Shown: positions 52,220-61,204, counted from the stretch's first letter. The stretch is DNA of 64,000 bases from an uncultured Aquimarina sp. (GCA_947498935.1 CANMMM010000003.1:62001-126000), one strand, 5' to 3'. Notes: generated from the sequence alone by a model not told the origin. Made by a program: numbers and translations.

Positions 52220-52633
52220 ATGAAATTACGTTCACATTGTCCGATCAACTTTAGCTTAGAGCACTTCGGTGATAAGTGGTCTTTATTAATCTTAAGAGAT
52301 TTAATGTTTAAAGAAAAAAGACATTACAATGAGTTTTTGGATAGCGAAGAGAAGGTATCTACAAGTGTACTCGGTAATCGTCTAAAACTTTTAGAAAAAT
52401 TAGATATTATTACTAAAAGTACTGATGATGTAAAAAAATCTAGGATAAAATATAGCCTCACCCGAAAAGGCTTAGATATGCTACCTATACTGATAGAAAT
52501 GATTGTTTGGGGAGGTATGTATGATAGCTATACTGCAGCTAGCACAGCCTTTTTATCAGAAGCTAAAGAAGACCGTGCATATGTAATCTCTGAGATTAGA
52601 AAAAAATTAGAAAAAGAACACCTGATGAAGTAG
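52220..52633 (+). CDS. HxlR family transcriptional regulator
   Basis: This 137-residue winged-helix regulator has the family hallmark at its start: CPINFSLEHFGDKWSLLILRDLMFKEKRHYNEFLDSEEKVSTSVLGNRLKLLEKLDII. The conserved Cys7 is the position often used to sense thiol-reactive compounds. The wing follows (KSRIKYSLTRKGLDMLPILIEMIVWG). It is divergent from the SRPBCC-TfoX operon, and paired 13-bp repeats lie between, the usual arrangement for a regulator and its target. Confidence 0.93.
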   Translation: MKLRSHCPINFSLEHFGDKWSLLILRDLMFKEKRHYNEFLDSEEKVSTSVLGNRLKLLEKLDIITKSTDDVKKSRIKYSLTRKGLDMLPILIEMIVWGGMYDSYTAASTAFLSEAKEDRAYVISEIRKKLEKEHLMK

Positions 52634-52691
52634 GCTAACGGTACTGAAGTGGTGAACTATCCAATGATTTTTATAAACTCCTGAAACAGTA

Positions 52692-53081
52692 CTAAAATCC
52701 CATACCCTCCTCGCTTAACATCATTTTTCTTAAACCAATAAATTGGTATACCGCCATACACAACACGATCATAGCGATGATGCCTTGTATTAAATTTCCT
52801 TGTATGGTGATCTGAAAGGGATTAAAAACAATTAATAGTATACTTGCGATCACCCAAATAGCATCTTGCATAATGATCCAGATAATGGCAAATGTTCGTT
52901 GCTTATAAATTTCGTACCATATCGTACCTGCAAAATAGATCAGTAAGATGCCTAGTACCCAAAAAGGAGTTGTATTGATCCCAAAAAGATGTGCTATTGG
53001 TTGCTGTAATAGAATCATGAGCATTCCAGATATTCCAGAAAATACTGCATTGGTGATTAAAGCGTGTTGTAATATATTCAT
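52692..53081 (-). CDS. Small four-TM membrane protein
   Basis: The 129-residue protein has four hydrophobic helices separated by short loops (ALITNAVFSGISGMLMILL, FWVLGILLIYFAGTIWY, FAIIWIIMQDAIWVIASILLIVF, LIQGIIAMIVLCMAVYQFIGL). No family is recognised with confidence; the layout resembles small DoxX-like or DUF4345-like integral proteins. It is followed at 68 bp by the Crp/Fnr-type regulator gene on the same strand, upstream in transcription order, so the two may form an operon. Confidence 0.7.
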   Translation of the reverse strand: MNILQHALITNAVFSGISGMLMILLQQPIAHLFGINTTPFWVLGILLIYFAGTIWYEIYKQRTFAIIWIIMQDAIWVIASILLIVFNPFQITIQGNLIQGIIAMIVLCMAVYQFIGLRKMMLSEEGMGF

Positions 53082-53148
53082 TTGTTACAGTTTTTTGATT
53101 CCTGTAAATTTCTACAAATGAATGCGAAGCGCTCTTGACAAATGGTAA

Positions 53149-53712
53149 TTATTTCAGTTTTCTTAATCTGCTCAATGATTCGGGCGTAATGCCTAGCATC
53201 GTAGCGATATGCTGCAATGGCACATGCCTAAAGAGGGCTGGTTCTTCTGCTAATAATTTTTCATAGCGCTGTTTAGCAGTTGTGTGCAATTGAGCAAACA
53301 TACTTTTTTCTAATAATGCAAATGCATTCGCTAATAGTATATTATCAAACTCTAGCCATGTAGGAATTGTTTTGTTTAATTTATAATGGAGCTCTCTATG
53401 AATCGTATAGAGTGTACAATCGGTAATGGCTTGTATATACCAATGGTTAGGGGTTTGGAAAACAAAACTCGATAAGGAGGTCACAAATTTACCCTCTCCC
53501 CCTATCCATAAAGTTACTTCTTTGCCATCTACGATGTCATACATGCGCATATACCCCGATTCGATAAATGCCATATGATTACATATTTTTTCTGGTGTCA
53601 GAAAAAAATCTCCTTTGGTACTTGTTACTGTTTCAAAGGATGACAGAATGGTATCCATCGAATGCGGGTCGATAGCTACTTGGCTTAGAATACACTGTTT
53701 TAATCGTTCCAT
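53149..53712 (-). CDS. Crp/Fnr family transcriptional regulator
   Basis: The 187-residue regulator has a cyclic-nucleotide-binding-like jelly roll (about 20-125: KGDFFLTPEKICNHMAFIESGYMRMYDIVDGKEVTLWIGGEGKFVTSLSSFVFQTPN) and a short C-terminal helix-turn-helix (RHVPLQHIATMLGITPESLSRLRKLK). The cAMP-contact residues of Crp are not present, which is normal for the many small Crp-like regulators of Bacteroidetes with unknown ligands. It probably controls the small membrane protein next to it. Confidence 0.92.
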   Translation of the reverse strand: MERLKQCILSQVAIDPHSMDTILSSFETVTSTKGDFFLTPEKICNHMAFIESGYMRMYDIVDGKEVTLWIGGEGKFVTSLSSFVFQTPNHWYIQAITDCTLYTIHRELHYKLNKTIPTWLEFDNILLANAFALLEKSMFAQLHTTAKQRYEKLLAEEPALFRHVPLQHIATMLGITPESLSRLRKLK

Positions 53713-53774
53713 TGTACTGATTACTAAAGTATTTTAATCTAGATCGATGGTCATAAATTGTTTTATTTTTTTCT

Positions 53775-53861
53775 GCGTTAGGGATAGGAGCGGCATCCTT
53801 TTTTGTTTTTTTTCTAAACAAAAAAGATACAGCGGATAGCCCGACCCTTGGGGAACGCCCT
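53775..53861 (+). repeat. Family A repeat, copy A9 (hairpin core)
   Basis: It starts gcgttagggataggagcggc, has the paired core cttttttgttttt..aaacaaaaaag and ends ggatagcccgacccttgggg followed by aacgccct. It lies between the Crp/Fnr gene and fabH, about 35 bp 3' of fabH. Confidence 0.85.
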
Positions 53862-53894
53862 CAGCATTGGTACTATCATGTACTATAGCATAGA

Positions 53895-54905
53895 TTACCA
53901 CTTGATCATGGCGCTACCCCATGTAAATCCACTTCCAAAAGCGGCGAGTACTACGAGATCTCCTTCTTTTATTTTTCCTTCTTCCCAAGCTTCTGCCAGT
54001 GCGATAGGTATGGAGGCTGCTGTAGTGTTTCCGTAACGCTGTATGTTATTATACACCTGATCATCGGAGAGTTGGAATTTTTTTTGGACAAACTGCGAAA
54101 TTCTAAGGTTGGCTTGATGTGGGATCAGCATATCGATATCACTAGCTTGTAAGGCATTGGCTTGTAAGCCTTCTAGAATGACTTCTGAAAAACGAGAGAC
54201 AGCATGTTTGAAGACGAATTGCCCATTCATGTACGGAAAATACGGTATGTTTTCTTGCGGATTGCTTTCCATCAATTCGGGCACCCATGCGCCTGTATTG
54301 GGTCCTTCTAAGCAGAGTTCTTTGGCATGTGCTCCTTCGCTATGCAAATGGGTAGATAAAATACCGCTACCGTCTTCTTTTTCGTTTCTAGACAATACGA
54401 CAGCGCCTGCTCCATCGCCAAAGATAACGGAGACACTTCTACCTCTGGTGGTCATATCTAAGCCTCCGCTATGATTCTCACTACCGATAATCAATACATT
54501 GGTATACATCCCTGTTTTGATAAACTGATCGGCTACCGATAAACCATATACGAATCCACTACACTGATTACGTACGTCTAATGCTGGAATAGTGCTCATA
54601 CCCATCATATCTTGTACGCGTACTCCTCCGCCTGGGAAATACATATCTGGACTGAGAGTAGCAAAGATAATCAGGTCAATCGCATCCTTGGTGAGGTTGG
54701 CTCGCTTGATAGCGATTTCTGCGGCTTTTACCCCCATAGAAGAAGTACTATTTCCATCTCCTTTTTGTATATGTCGGCGCTCTTTGATCCCCGTGCGTTC
54801 CTGAATCCACGCGTCATTGGTATCCATTAGCTTAGAAAGATCATCGTTGGTAACTATAGTTTCTGGAACGTAACTCCCTACTCCTGTGATTCTAGATGTA
54901 TACAT
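53895..54905 (-). CDS. fabH: 3-oxoacyl-ACP synthase III
   Basis: This 336-residue condensing enzyme starts fatty acid synthesis by joining an acyl-CoA to malonyl-ACP. The triad is complete: C115 in RNQCSGFVYGL, H263 in IPHQANLRI and N293 in YGNTTAASIP. The terminal GSGFTWGSAMIKW is the standard end. The length and the start (MYTSRITGVGSYVPE) agree with FabH. It is not followed by plsX or rpmF here, so it may be a second copy dedicated to a special primer or stand-alone pathway. Confidence 0.95.
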   Translation of the reverse strand: MYTSRITGVGSYVPETIVTNDDLSKLMDTNDAWIQERTGIKERRHIQKGDGNSTSSMGVKAAEIAIKRANLTKDAIDLIIFATLSPDMYFPGGGVRVQDMMGMSTIPALDVRNQCSGFVYGLSVADQFIKTGMYTNVLIIGSENHSGGLDMTTRGRSVSVIFGDGAGAVVLSRNEKEDGSGILSTHLHSEGAHAKELCLEGPNTGAWVPELMESNPQENIPYFPYMNGQFVFKHAVSRFSEVILEGLQANALQASDIDMLIPHQANLRISQFVQKKFQLSDDQVYNNIQRYGNTTAASIPIALAEAWEEGKIKEGDLVVLAAFGSGFTWGSAMIKW

Positions 54906-55100
54906 GTTAGTTGTGTATTTTTGGATGTATGCTTGTGTAGCACCTACTATAAGGTAGCTACTGCTTAGCTATGAGTAAGCAATATATGTATTCTTCTTGT
55001 GTTGCAAAACAAAAGTAAGCCTATATTGTATGCAAGCATATTAAAAAATACATACCTAGCAACATACAGCGTACAGGTGCTAAAACCTGTTTATAAAAGC

Positions 55101-55130
55101 GAAAGACATGCCAACCACAGCATGTCTTTC
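55101..55130 (-). terminator. Hairpin downstream of the ABC1 kinase gene
   Basis: Exact arms gaaagacatgc (55101-55111) and gcatgtctttc (55120-55130) with an 8-nt loop. On the minus strand it is followed by gctttta, so it is a plausible though weak terminator for the TetR-ABC1 operon. Confidence 0.6.
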
Positions 55131-55178
55131 TACAACCTAACCAATAAATAAACAAACCATAACCAGTCTTACGACTGA

Positions 55179-56486
55179 TTAAAGGTACTTTTCAAAGCTT
55201 TTTACAGTTACAGTAGCTTTTAAATCGTGTAATAGGTTATACAAACCAAAAAATGTACGATTGATGTATAAAAAGTGTTTGCTTCCTCTGTTTCCATTCA
55301 TTTTTCTAAGCTCTGTATCTCTTGCATATTTTTCGCTCAAATCGGTTATTTGCCCCCAAAACGCTGGGTCTGCAAAATCAAAGGTGACTGCATTGAGCGG
55401 TTTGGTGAATAGACTGAGCATCTCATGAAACAATGCTGAGAAAAATGCGCGTTCTTCTGTAGAGTCTTCGGGTTTGAGGATCTCTAACTGCTCCATTTTT
55501 TGGGTAAAGAACGTTGGGTTTTCTATATTTTCTTTGATCGCCAATTCGAAATATGGGGTATAAAACTCCAAAGGAATTTTTTTGATACATCCAAAATCGA
55601 TGGCTATCAGATTTCCTGCGGTATCGACTAAGAAATTACCTGGATGCGGGTCTGCATGTACTGCTTTTAATACATGCATCTGATACATGTAGAAATCCCA
55701 TAATGCTTGCCCGATCTTGTTGGCTTTTTCTTGATCGGTATTTGTTTTGGTAAATTCACTAAGGTGCACTCCATCCATCCAATCCATAGTGATGATACGC
55801 TTACTGGATAGCGCTTCGTAATAGTTCGGAAATCGAATGTTTTCGATTTGTGCGCAGGCACCAGTAATCTCTTTACTCTGTTGTACTTCTAATTCATAAT
55901 CCGTTTCTTCTAGTAATTTACCTTCTAGTTCTTTGAAGTATTTTTCAGAATCTTTTCCTTTGAGATTAAACATTCTGATAGCGATGGGTTTTACCATCGC
56001 CAGATCAGAACTTATGCTGTCTGCAACTCCAGGGTATTGGATTTTCACAGCAAGTTTTTTCCCATCTTTAACAGCTTGATGTACCTGACCGATACTGGCC
56101 GCATTTATAGATTGAGTTGCAAACGTATCATATAATTCTTCTGGGTATTGCCCGTGGTATTTTTTAAATGTTTTGCGTACTAAGGGTGCTGATAATGGAG
56201 GGACACTAAATTGTGCCAATGAAAAGCGTTCTACATAGGCATTGGGCAATATGTTTTTTTCCATGGATAGCATCTGGGCTACCTTCAGCGCGCTCCCTTT
56301 TAGATTTTTGAGTCCATCATAAATATCTGCTGCATTATCTTCATTTAATGAATCTCTAGAAATCGAAGGATTAATAGCCTTTTTACTGTAATATTTTAGA
56401 TAATTCCCTCCTACTTTTACACCTGTCTTTACTAACTCGGTAGTACGACCTATCTTAGAGGTGGGTATTTTGTCAATCGTCTTCAT
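55179..56486 (-). CDS. ABC1/AarF/UbiB-like atypical kinase
   Basis: The 435-residue protein has the ABC1 kinase-like fold. The N-terminal extension includes the KxGQ-type motif as LKGSALKVAQMLSMEKNILP, with Ala-rich AASIGQVHQAVKDGKKLAVKIQYPG forming the atypical nucleotide loop. HADPHPGNFLVD is the catalytic loop and AIDFGC the metal-binding DFG. The family is linked to ubiquinone biosynthesis or lipid handling. In Bacteroidetes, which make menaquinone, the role is not clear. It lies 25 bp after the TetR-type gene and is probably under its control. Confidence 0.9.
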   Translation of the reverse strand: MKTIDKIPTSKIGRTTELVKTGVKVGGNYLKYYSKKAINPSISRDSLNEDNAADIYDGLKNLKGSALKVAQMLSMEKNILPNAYVERFSLAQFSVPPLSAPLVRKTFKKYHGQYPEELYDTFATQSINAASIGQVHQAVKDGKKLAVKIQYPGVADSISSDLAMVKPIAIRMFNLKGKDSEKYFKELEGKLLEETDYELEVQQSKEITGACAQIENIRFPNYYEALSSKRIITMDWMDGVHLSEFTKTNTDQEKANKIGQALWDFYMYQMHVLKAVHADPHPGNFLVDTAGNLIAIDFGCIKKIPLEFYTPYFELAIKENIENPTFFTQKMEQLEILKPEDSTEERAFFSALFHEMLSLFTKPLNAVTFDFADPAFWGQITDLSEKYARDTELRKMNGNRGSKHFLYINRTFFGLYNLLHDLKATVTVKSFEKYL

Positions 56487-56511
56487 ACTCCTATCTACTT
56501 ACTTATCTAAT

Positions 56512-57177
56512 TTAGTTCCACATTGTTTTTTCTTTCCATAAAAACTTTCCAAAATCCAATACACTATCTAAGGGTGTATTATCTAAAACATCAAATATGG
56601 TATGTACCGATTTTTCGATCACAATGTCTGTTTTCTCGAAACTTGGCGATGTATCTTCTTTCCAAAACTTTAGAATAAATAAAAACTGTACCCAAGCACC
56701 TTCTGTATACAATGGCACTGGGTTTTTAGTTATTTTAAAGCCTTTTTCTTCATTATCTGCAGTAGCTAATGTTTTAGCAAACTCTTTAATCTCTGATCGT
56801 AGTCCTTTTAATTGTGCTAGATTCTTTAATGGCATCTTTTCATAGGCTAATGAGAATAATACATAACTCCTATTTAATGTTAGCATTTCGAAAAAAGTGT
56901 AAAAGAAAGTAAGCATCTTCTCCTTACTAGACAGAGCCTCATAATCTTCACTAACCAACATTACTTCTAGTGTTTTGGCAAAAAAGGTAGTCCATATCGT
57001 TTTCTTTATATGGTCTAAACTTCCAAAAAACTTATAAAATTCTTCTTCTTTAATTTCGGCTATCTTACAAAACTTATAAGTTGATGTTGGATATATCTCA
57101 TGCTCCAAAACATACTCCATATATTTAGTAATGATCAACTGACTATCAATGCTTTGTTTTTTCTTTGCTGCTGCCAT
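56512..57177 (-). CDS. TetR-like transcriptional regulator
   Basis: A 221-residue regulator. The N-terminal 60 residues (IITKYMEYVLEHEIYPTSTYKFCKIAEIKEEEFYKFFGSLDHIKKTIW) have the TetR three-helix layout, with a Tyr-Lys-Phe-Phe recognition helix. The remainder is an all-helical ligand domain without recognised subtype. It is the first gene of an operon with the ABC1 kinase, 25 bp apart, a pairing seen in other Flavobacteriia. It probably autoregulates the operon. Confidence 0.82.
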   Translation of the reverse strand: MAAAKKKQSIDSQLIITKYMEYVLEHEIYPTSTYKFCKIAEIKEEEFYKFFGSLDHIKKTIWTTFFAKTLEVMLVSEDYEALSSKEKMLTFFYTFFEMLTLNRSYVLFSLAYEKMPLKNLAQLKGLRSEIKEFAKTLATADNEEKGFKITKNPVPLYTEGAWVQFLFILKFWKEDTSPSFEKTDIVIEKSVHTIFDVLDNTPLDSVLDFGKFLWKEKTMWN

Positions 57178-57436
57178 AACGAAAATATTTATAGTGTAAA
57201 GATAATCATTGTTTAACTTTTACGATCAAAAGTTAAACGAAAAATATGTTAAAGTTATTTCAAGAAAAATGAAAGTTATAACACCTTGTATATATAGACG
57301 TTCTGGCTCTGGAATACTTACACTACGTCATTAAGCTACTGCCTTATAATGTCAGTTTGTCAGCCTATTCATATTGGTATTTTTTTTGACTATTTAGTTT
57401 TTGAAAATTTAGATAATCACATAAAAACATAGTTAT

Positions 57437-59323
57437 ATGGCAACAGGAAATATTAATGTATCTGTAGAAAACATTTTTCCTTTAATCAAAAAGTTCTTGT
57501 ATTCTGATCATGAGATTTTTCTTAGAGAATTGATTTCGAATGCAACAGATGCTACCTTAAAGCTCAAGCATCTTACTAACATCGGAGAAGCTAAAGTAGA
57601 ATATGGCAATCCTATGATAGAAATAAAGGTAGATAAAGAGGCAAAACAACTACACATCATCGATCAGGGATTAGGAATGACCGCTGATGAAGTACAAAAA
57701 TACATCAATGAAGTTGCTTTTTCTGGTGCAGAAGAGTTTCTAGAAAAATACAAAGACAGTGCTAAGGATGCTGGGATTATCGGACACTTTGGTCTAGGAT
57801 TCTATTCTGCTTTTATGGTCGCTGATAAGGTAGAAATCATTACGAAGTCTTATAAGGATGAGCCTGCAGCACACTGGACATGTGATGGATCTACATCGTA
57901 TACGCTAGAAGCACATGACAAGGCTGAAAGAGGTACAGAAATCATCTTACATATTAATGAAGAGGAAGAAAGCTTCTTAGAAGACAGCAAAATCAGCGAG
58001 CTATTGACTAAGTACAATAAGTTTATGCCAATCCCGATTAAATTCGGAACTAAAACAGAAACACTACCGAAACCTGAAGATGCAAAAGAAGAAGATCCTG
58101 CTCCGACACAAGAGGTAGACAATATTATTAACAACCCTTCTCCGGCATGGACGAAGCAGCCTGCTGATCTTAAGGAAGAAGACTATAAAGGTTTCTACAG
58201 AGAATTGTATCCAATGCAGTTCGAAGAGCCATTGTTTAACATTCACCTGAATGTAGACTATCCATTTAATCTTACAGGAATCTTGTATTTCCCAAAATTA
58301 GGGCAAGATATGAGCATCCAAAAAGATAAAATCCAATTATACCAAAACCAAGTATTCGTTACAGATAATGTAGAGGGTATCGTACCTGAATTCTTAACGA
58401 TGCTACGAGGAGTGATTGATTCTCCAGATATTCCACTCAATGTATCGCGCTCGTACTTACAAGCTGATGGTGCTGTAAAGAAAATCTCTAGTTATATCAC
58501 TCGTAAAGTAGCAGATAAACTAAGTTCTTTATTTAAGAATGACAGAGAAGATTTCGAGAAGAAATGGAATGACATCAAAGTAGTGATCGAGTACGGAATG
58601 CTGTCAGAAGATAAATTCTTTGAAAAAGCTGATAAATTTGCATTATACCCTACGGTAGATGATACGTATCTTACTTTTGAGGAGCTACAAGAAAAAATCA
58701 AAGAGCAGCAAACTGATAAGGATAACAAATTAGTAGTACTGTACGCATCTAATAAAGATGAACAACATGCCTATATCGCAGCTGCTAAGGACAAAGGGTA
58801 TGAGGTATTGCTATTAGATTCGCCTATCGTATCGCACTTGATCCAAAAATTAGAAACTAGCAAAGAGAATGTTTCTTTCGTACGTGTAGATGGAGATCAC
58901 ATCGATAACCTGATCAAGAAAGACGAAGAAACCATTTCTAAACTATCTGACGAGGAAAAAGAAGCGTTAAAAGGAGACTTAGAAAAAGTAATTCCTACGA
59001 CTACCTATACTGTACAGTTAGAAGCTATGGATAGCACTGCTTCTCCGTTTATGATCACTCAGCCAGAGTTTATGCGTCGTATGAAAGAAATGCAGCAAAC
59101 TGGTGGTGGCGGTATGTTCGGTATGGGGAATATGCCAGAAATGTATAATCTGATCGTAAATACCAACCATGATCTTATTACACAGATTAAGGATGCTACT
59201 GCCGAAGCAGAAAAAGAACGTCTGATCAAGCAGTCATTGGACTTAGCTAAGCTTTCTCAGAACTTATTAAAAGGAGAAGAATTAACTGATTTTATCAAGC
59301 GTAGCTTCGAGATGATTAAGTAA
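57437..59323 (+). CDS. htpG: Molecular chaperone HtpG (Hsp90)
   Basis: A 628-residue Hsp90. The N-terminal ATPase domain shows LRELISNATDATLKLKHL (Asn and Glu for ATP), DQGLGMT and GHFGLGFYSAFMVADKV. The middle domain has NLTGILYFPKLG and SRSYLQAD with the catalytic Arg nearby. The C-terminal dimer domain is full length and ends in DFIKRSFEMIK. An acidic insertion with Glu/Asp/Pro (about 213-235, EDAKEEDPAPTQEVDN) lies where eukaryotic Hsp90 has its charged linker. It is monocistronic with two terminators. Confidence 0.97.
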   Translation: MATGNINVSVENIFPLIKKFLYSDHEIFLRELISNATDATLKLKHLTNIGEAKVEYGNPMIEIKVDKEAKQLHIIDQGLGMTADEVQKYINEVAFSGAEEFLEKYKDSAKDAGIIGHFGLGFYSAFMVADKVEIITKSYKDEPAAHWTCDGSTSYTLEAHDKAERGTEIILHINEEEESFLEDSKISELLTKYNKFMPIPIKFGTKTETLPKPEDAKEEDPAPTQEVDNIINNPSPAWTKQPADLKEEDYKGFYRELYPMQFEEPLFNIHLNVDYPFNLTGILYFPKLGQDMSIQKDKIQLYQNQVFVTDNVEGIVPEFLTMLRGVIDSPDIPLNVSRSYLQADGAVKKISSYITRKVADKLSSLFKNDREDFEKKWNDIKVVIEYGMLSEDKFFEKADKFALYPTVDDTYLTFEELQEKIKEQQTDKDNKLVVLYASNKDEQHAYIAAAKDKGYEVLLLDSPIVSHLIQKLETSKENVSFVRVDGDHIDNLIKKDEETISKLSDEEKEALKGDLEKVIPTTTYTVQLEAMDSTASPFMITQPEFMRRMKEMQQTGGGGMFGMGNMPEMYNLIVNTNHDLITQIKDATAEAEKERLIKQSLDLAKLSQNLLKGEELTDFIKRSFEMIK

Positions 59324-59372
59324 TAGTACTCGTATAGCATCATTGCTATATTGATATAATATAAAACTCATT

Positions 59373-59410
59373 AACAGCGGTTTGGATGTATTTCCAAATC
59401 GCTGTTTTGC
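59373..59410 (+). terminator. First htpG terminator
   Basis: Arms aacagcggtttgga (59373-59386) and tccaaatcgctgtt (59393-59406) pair over 14 bp with one G-U, followed by ttgcttt. Confidence 0.75.
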
Positions 59411-59422
59411 TTTCTAAAATGT

Positions 59423-59463
59423 AGCAATGAAGTGGTTTATCCCACCTCATTGCTATTTTTTTT
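59423..59463 (+). terminator. Second htpG terminator
   Basis: Arms agcaatgaagtgg (59423-59435) and ccacctcattgct (59442-59454) with one mismatch are followed by a run of eight T. It stands 17 bp after the first hairpin; tandem terminators suit a strongly expressed chaperone gene. Confidence 0.8.
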
Positions 59464-59518
59464 CAAAAAAGTTTAAAAAAAGTGGGTAATGGTTTTTTAG
59501 AACACACTCTTATGAATA

Positions 59519-59640
59519 GAAGTGATTAAGACTTTTTGCAACTTTTAAGTTCTGTAGCCCTGCTATGCAACTAAAAAATCACTGCATTTGATCACAAAAT
59601 CTTTGTTTTTCGCTGAAATCAAAAAAGCATCAATCACTTC
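59519..59640. repeat. MITE-like unit with exact 9-bp terminal inverted repeats, containing hairpin B6
   Basis: Borders gaagtgatt (59519-59527) and aatcacttc (59632-59640) are exact inverted repeats. Inside lie hairpin B6 (59541-59578, apex tctgtagccctgctatgc) and the conserved block cactgcatttgatcacaaaatctttg. It fills the htpG to lipoprotein gap after the terminators. Confidence 0.7.
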
Positions 59641-59707
59641 GTAAAAACGAACAGGCGACAATCCGAAAAGCCATCAAAAGAGTAGGAATTTTTAAACTAT
59701 TTACACA

Positions 59708-61204
59708 ATGAAAACAACAATTTTACAACTAACCGGCTTGTGGATGCTTAGCATCCTACTATTTGCATGCTCTAATGAGGATCTCAATAATGAGCTAGCA
59801 CCCGAAACACAAGAAATCAGTAAACGATTCGAAGAACCTAAAGGTGGACAAGAATACTCTGCATTAGGATCTGAGTACTCTAAAACCAAAGCACGTGACA
59901 TCTTTTCTAAAGCGATGTCTGTAACGATCGCTGGCAATAAAGAGGTAAAAGAGTTACTGATCGAAAAAGCAAAAGAACAGTACAATGGAGATACCGAAGT
60001 GATGTATCTCATGGTTAAAGATGAAAAACTAGGAAGAGGCACACTGGCAGATCTATTAGCCATGAACTACAGAAAATACTTTAAAGAAGAACTGCCTAGA
60101 GACTTCTTTTCTGAAGAGCTCGTAAAAGCAGACCCATACATGACGATCTATATCGATGAAATCTACTTTAAGAAACCTGATTTATTAGAGCGCCCTGTGA
60201 CCATCGCATACGAAAGTGCAGAAATTGATGATACAAAAGTAGAATATTATAAGGGGTATAATTCCGAAGGGAAAGCTGTAAAAATTACTTCCTTAAAAAA
60301 CAGAGAAACCATTTTTGGGGTAAAAGAAAATGAGCGTGTGGTATTGGTGAATAAAAAGACATTTAGAACGGTAAATGGAAATACGCTCAAAGATATTATT
60401 AAATTTCCTAAAGCAGACCCTTGTGATGCCTTACTCAATGCCATTATTGGATTATTTTCCCAAGCCGTAATCACTGGTAATGACTATCTGATCATACAAG
60501 TAATGGAGCTTAATAAATTATACAAATGTATCTGTCTAAACGACTGTGATGAGCCAGTACCAGATAGCGATGGTGATGGTATCCCAGATGATGAAGACAA
60601 GTGTCCAGACGAAGCAGGACCAGCCTCTAATGATGGATGTCCAGAAGACCCAGGCTGTGTAGCGCCAAGCGGCTGTGATCGTACCAATAGAAATGATAAA
60701 GATGAGATCTACCGATTTAAGTTCTCTAGTTGCTCTGCTTATAGCTCTACTTCCGAACTCTTCGAAGGAAAACGAGAAATGAGAGCCTCGATTACTTATG
60801 GATATGTAAATCCATTAACAGGAGCAGCAGAAAGTACAACCATCCTCAAAGCAGCAAGCTTCTCTAAAGGATCCTTGAGAAACTCTAACTTCTGGGGTAG
60901 CTGTACTTCTACAAAATGGGTCAATGCCTACTGGGAGACGTTAACTTGGGATTATTGTACCTATGGAGAGAAAGCCTATGTATACTGGTATGAAGAAGAC
61001 AATGCAGATACCTCAGCTTCATTATCTGTAGGATTTACATTTAGCTTAGGACCTGTAAGTATCCCTGTAAACTTTACGATTCCATTAAGTAACAAAGATG
61101 ATAAATTAGGAGGTTCCTTAGTACAATACTGCGATGAAGCAGATGGTTCTGGATACCAATACAATACTGGTAGCATCAACTTTAACTTTAGAATGGAGCC
61201 ATAA
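59708..61204 (+). CDS. Lipoprotein with thrombospondin type 3 repeat
   Basis: A 498-residue lipoprotein: signal MKTTILQLTGLWMLSILLFAC with lipobox LFAC and Cys21 as the acylated residue. Residues 22-275 are an unrecognised mixed domain. About 280-310 is a Ca-binding TSP3 repeat (DSDGDGIPDDEDKCPDEAGPASNDGCPE) used as a rigid spacer. The C-terminal 170 residues form an aromatic and Cys-rich beta domain (SCSAYSSTSELFEGKREMRASITYGY, NAYWETLTWDYCTYG). The layout of anchor, stalk and head suggests a surface or periplasmic binding protein. It converges on the CHAT gene. Confidence 0.85.
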   Translation: MKTTILQLTGLWMLSILLFACSNEDLNNELAPETQEISKRFEEPKGGQEYSALGSEYSKTKARDIFSKAMSVTIAGNKEVKELLIEKAKEQYNGDTEVMYLMVKDEKLGRGTLADLLAMNYRKYFKEELPRDFFSEELVKADPYMTIYIDEIYFKKPDLLERPVTIAYESAEIDDTKVEYYKGYNSEGKAVKITSLKNRETIFGVKENERVVLVNKKTFRTVNGNTLKDIIKFPKADPCDALLNAIIGLFSQAVITGNDYLIIQVMELNKLYKCICLNDCDEPVPDSDGDGIPDDEDKCPDEAGPASNDGCPEDPGCVAPSGCDRTNRNDKDEIYRFKFSSCSAYSSTSELFEGKREMRASITYGYVNPLTGAAESTTILKAASFSKGSLRNSNFWGSCTSTKWVNAYWETLTWDYCTYGEKAYVYWYEEDNADTSASLSVGFTFSLGPVSIPVNFTIPLSNKDDKLGGSLVQYCDEADGSGYQYNTGSINFNFRMEP

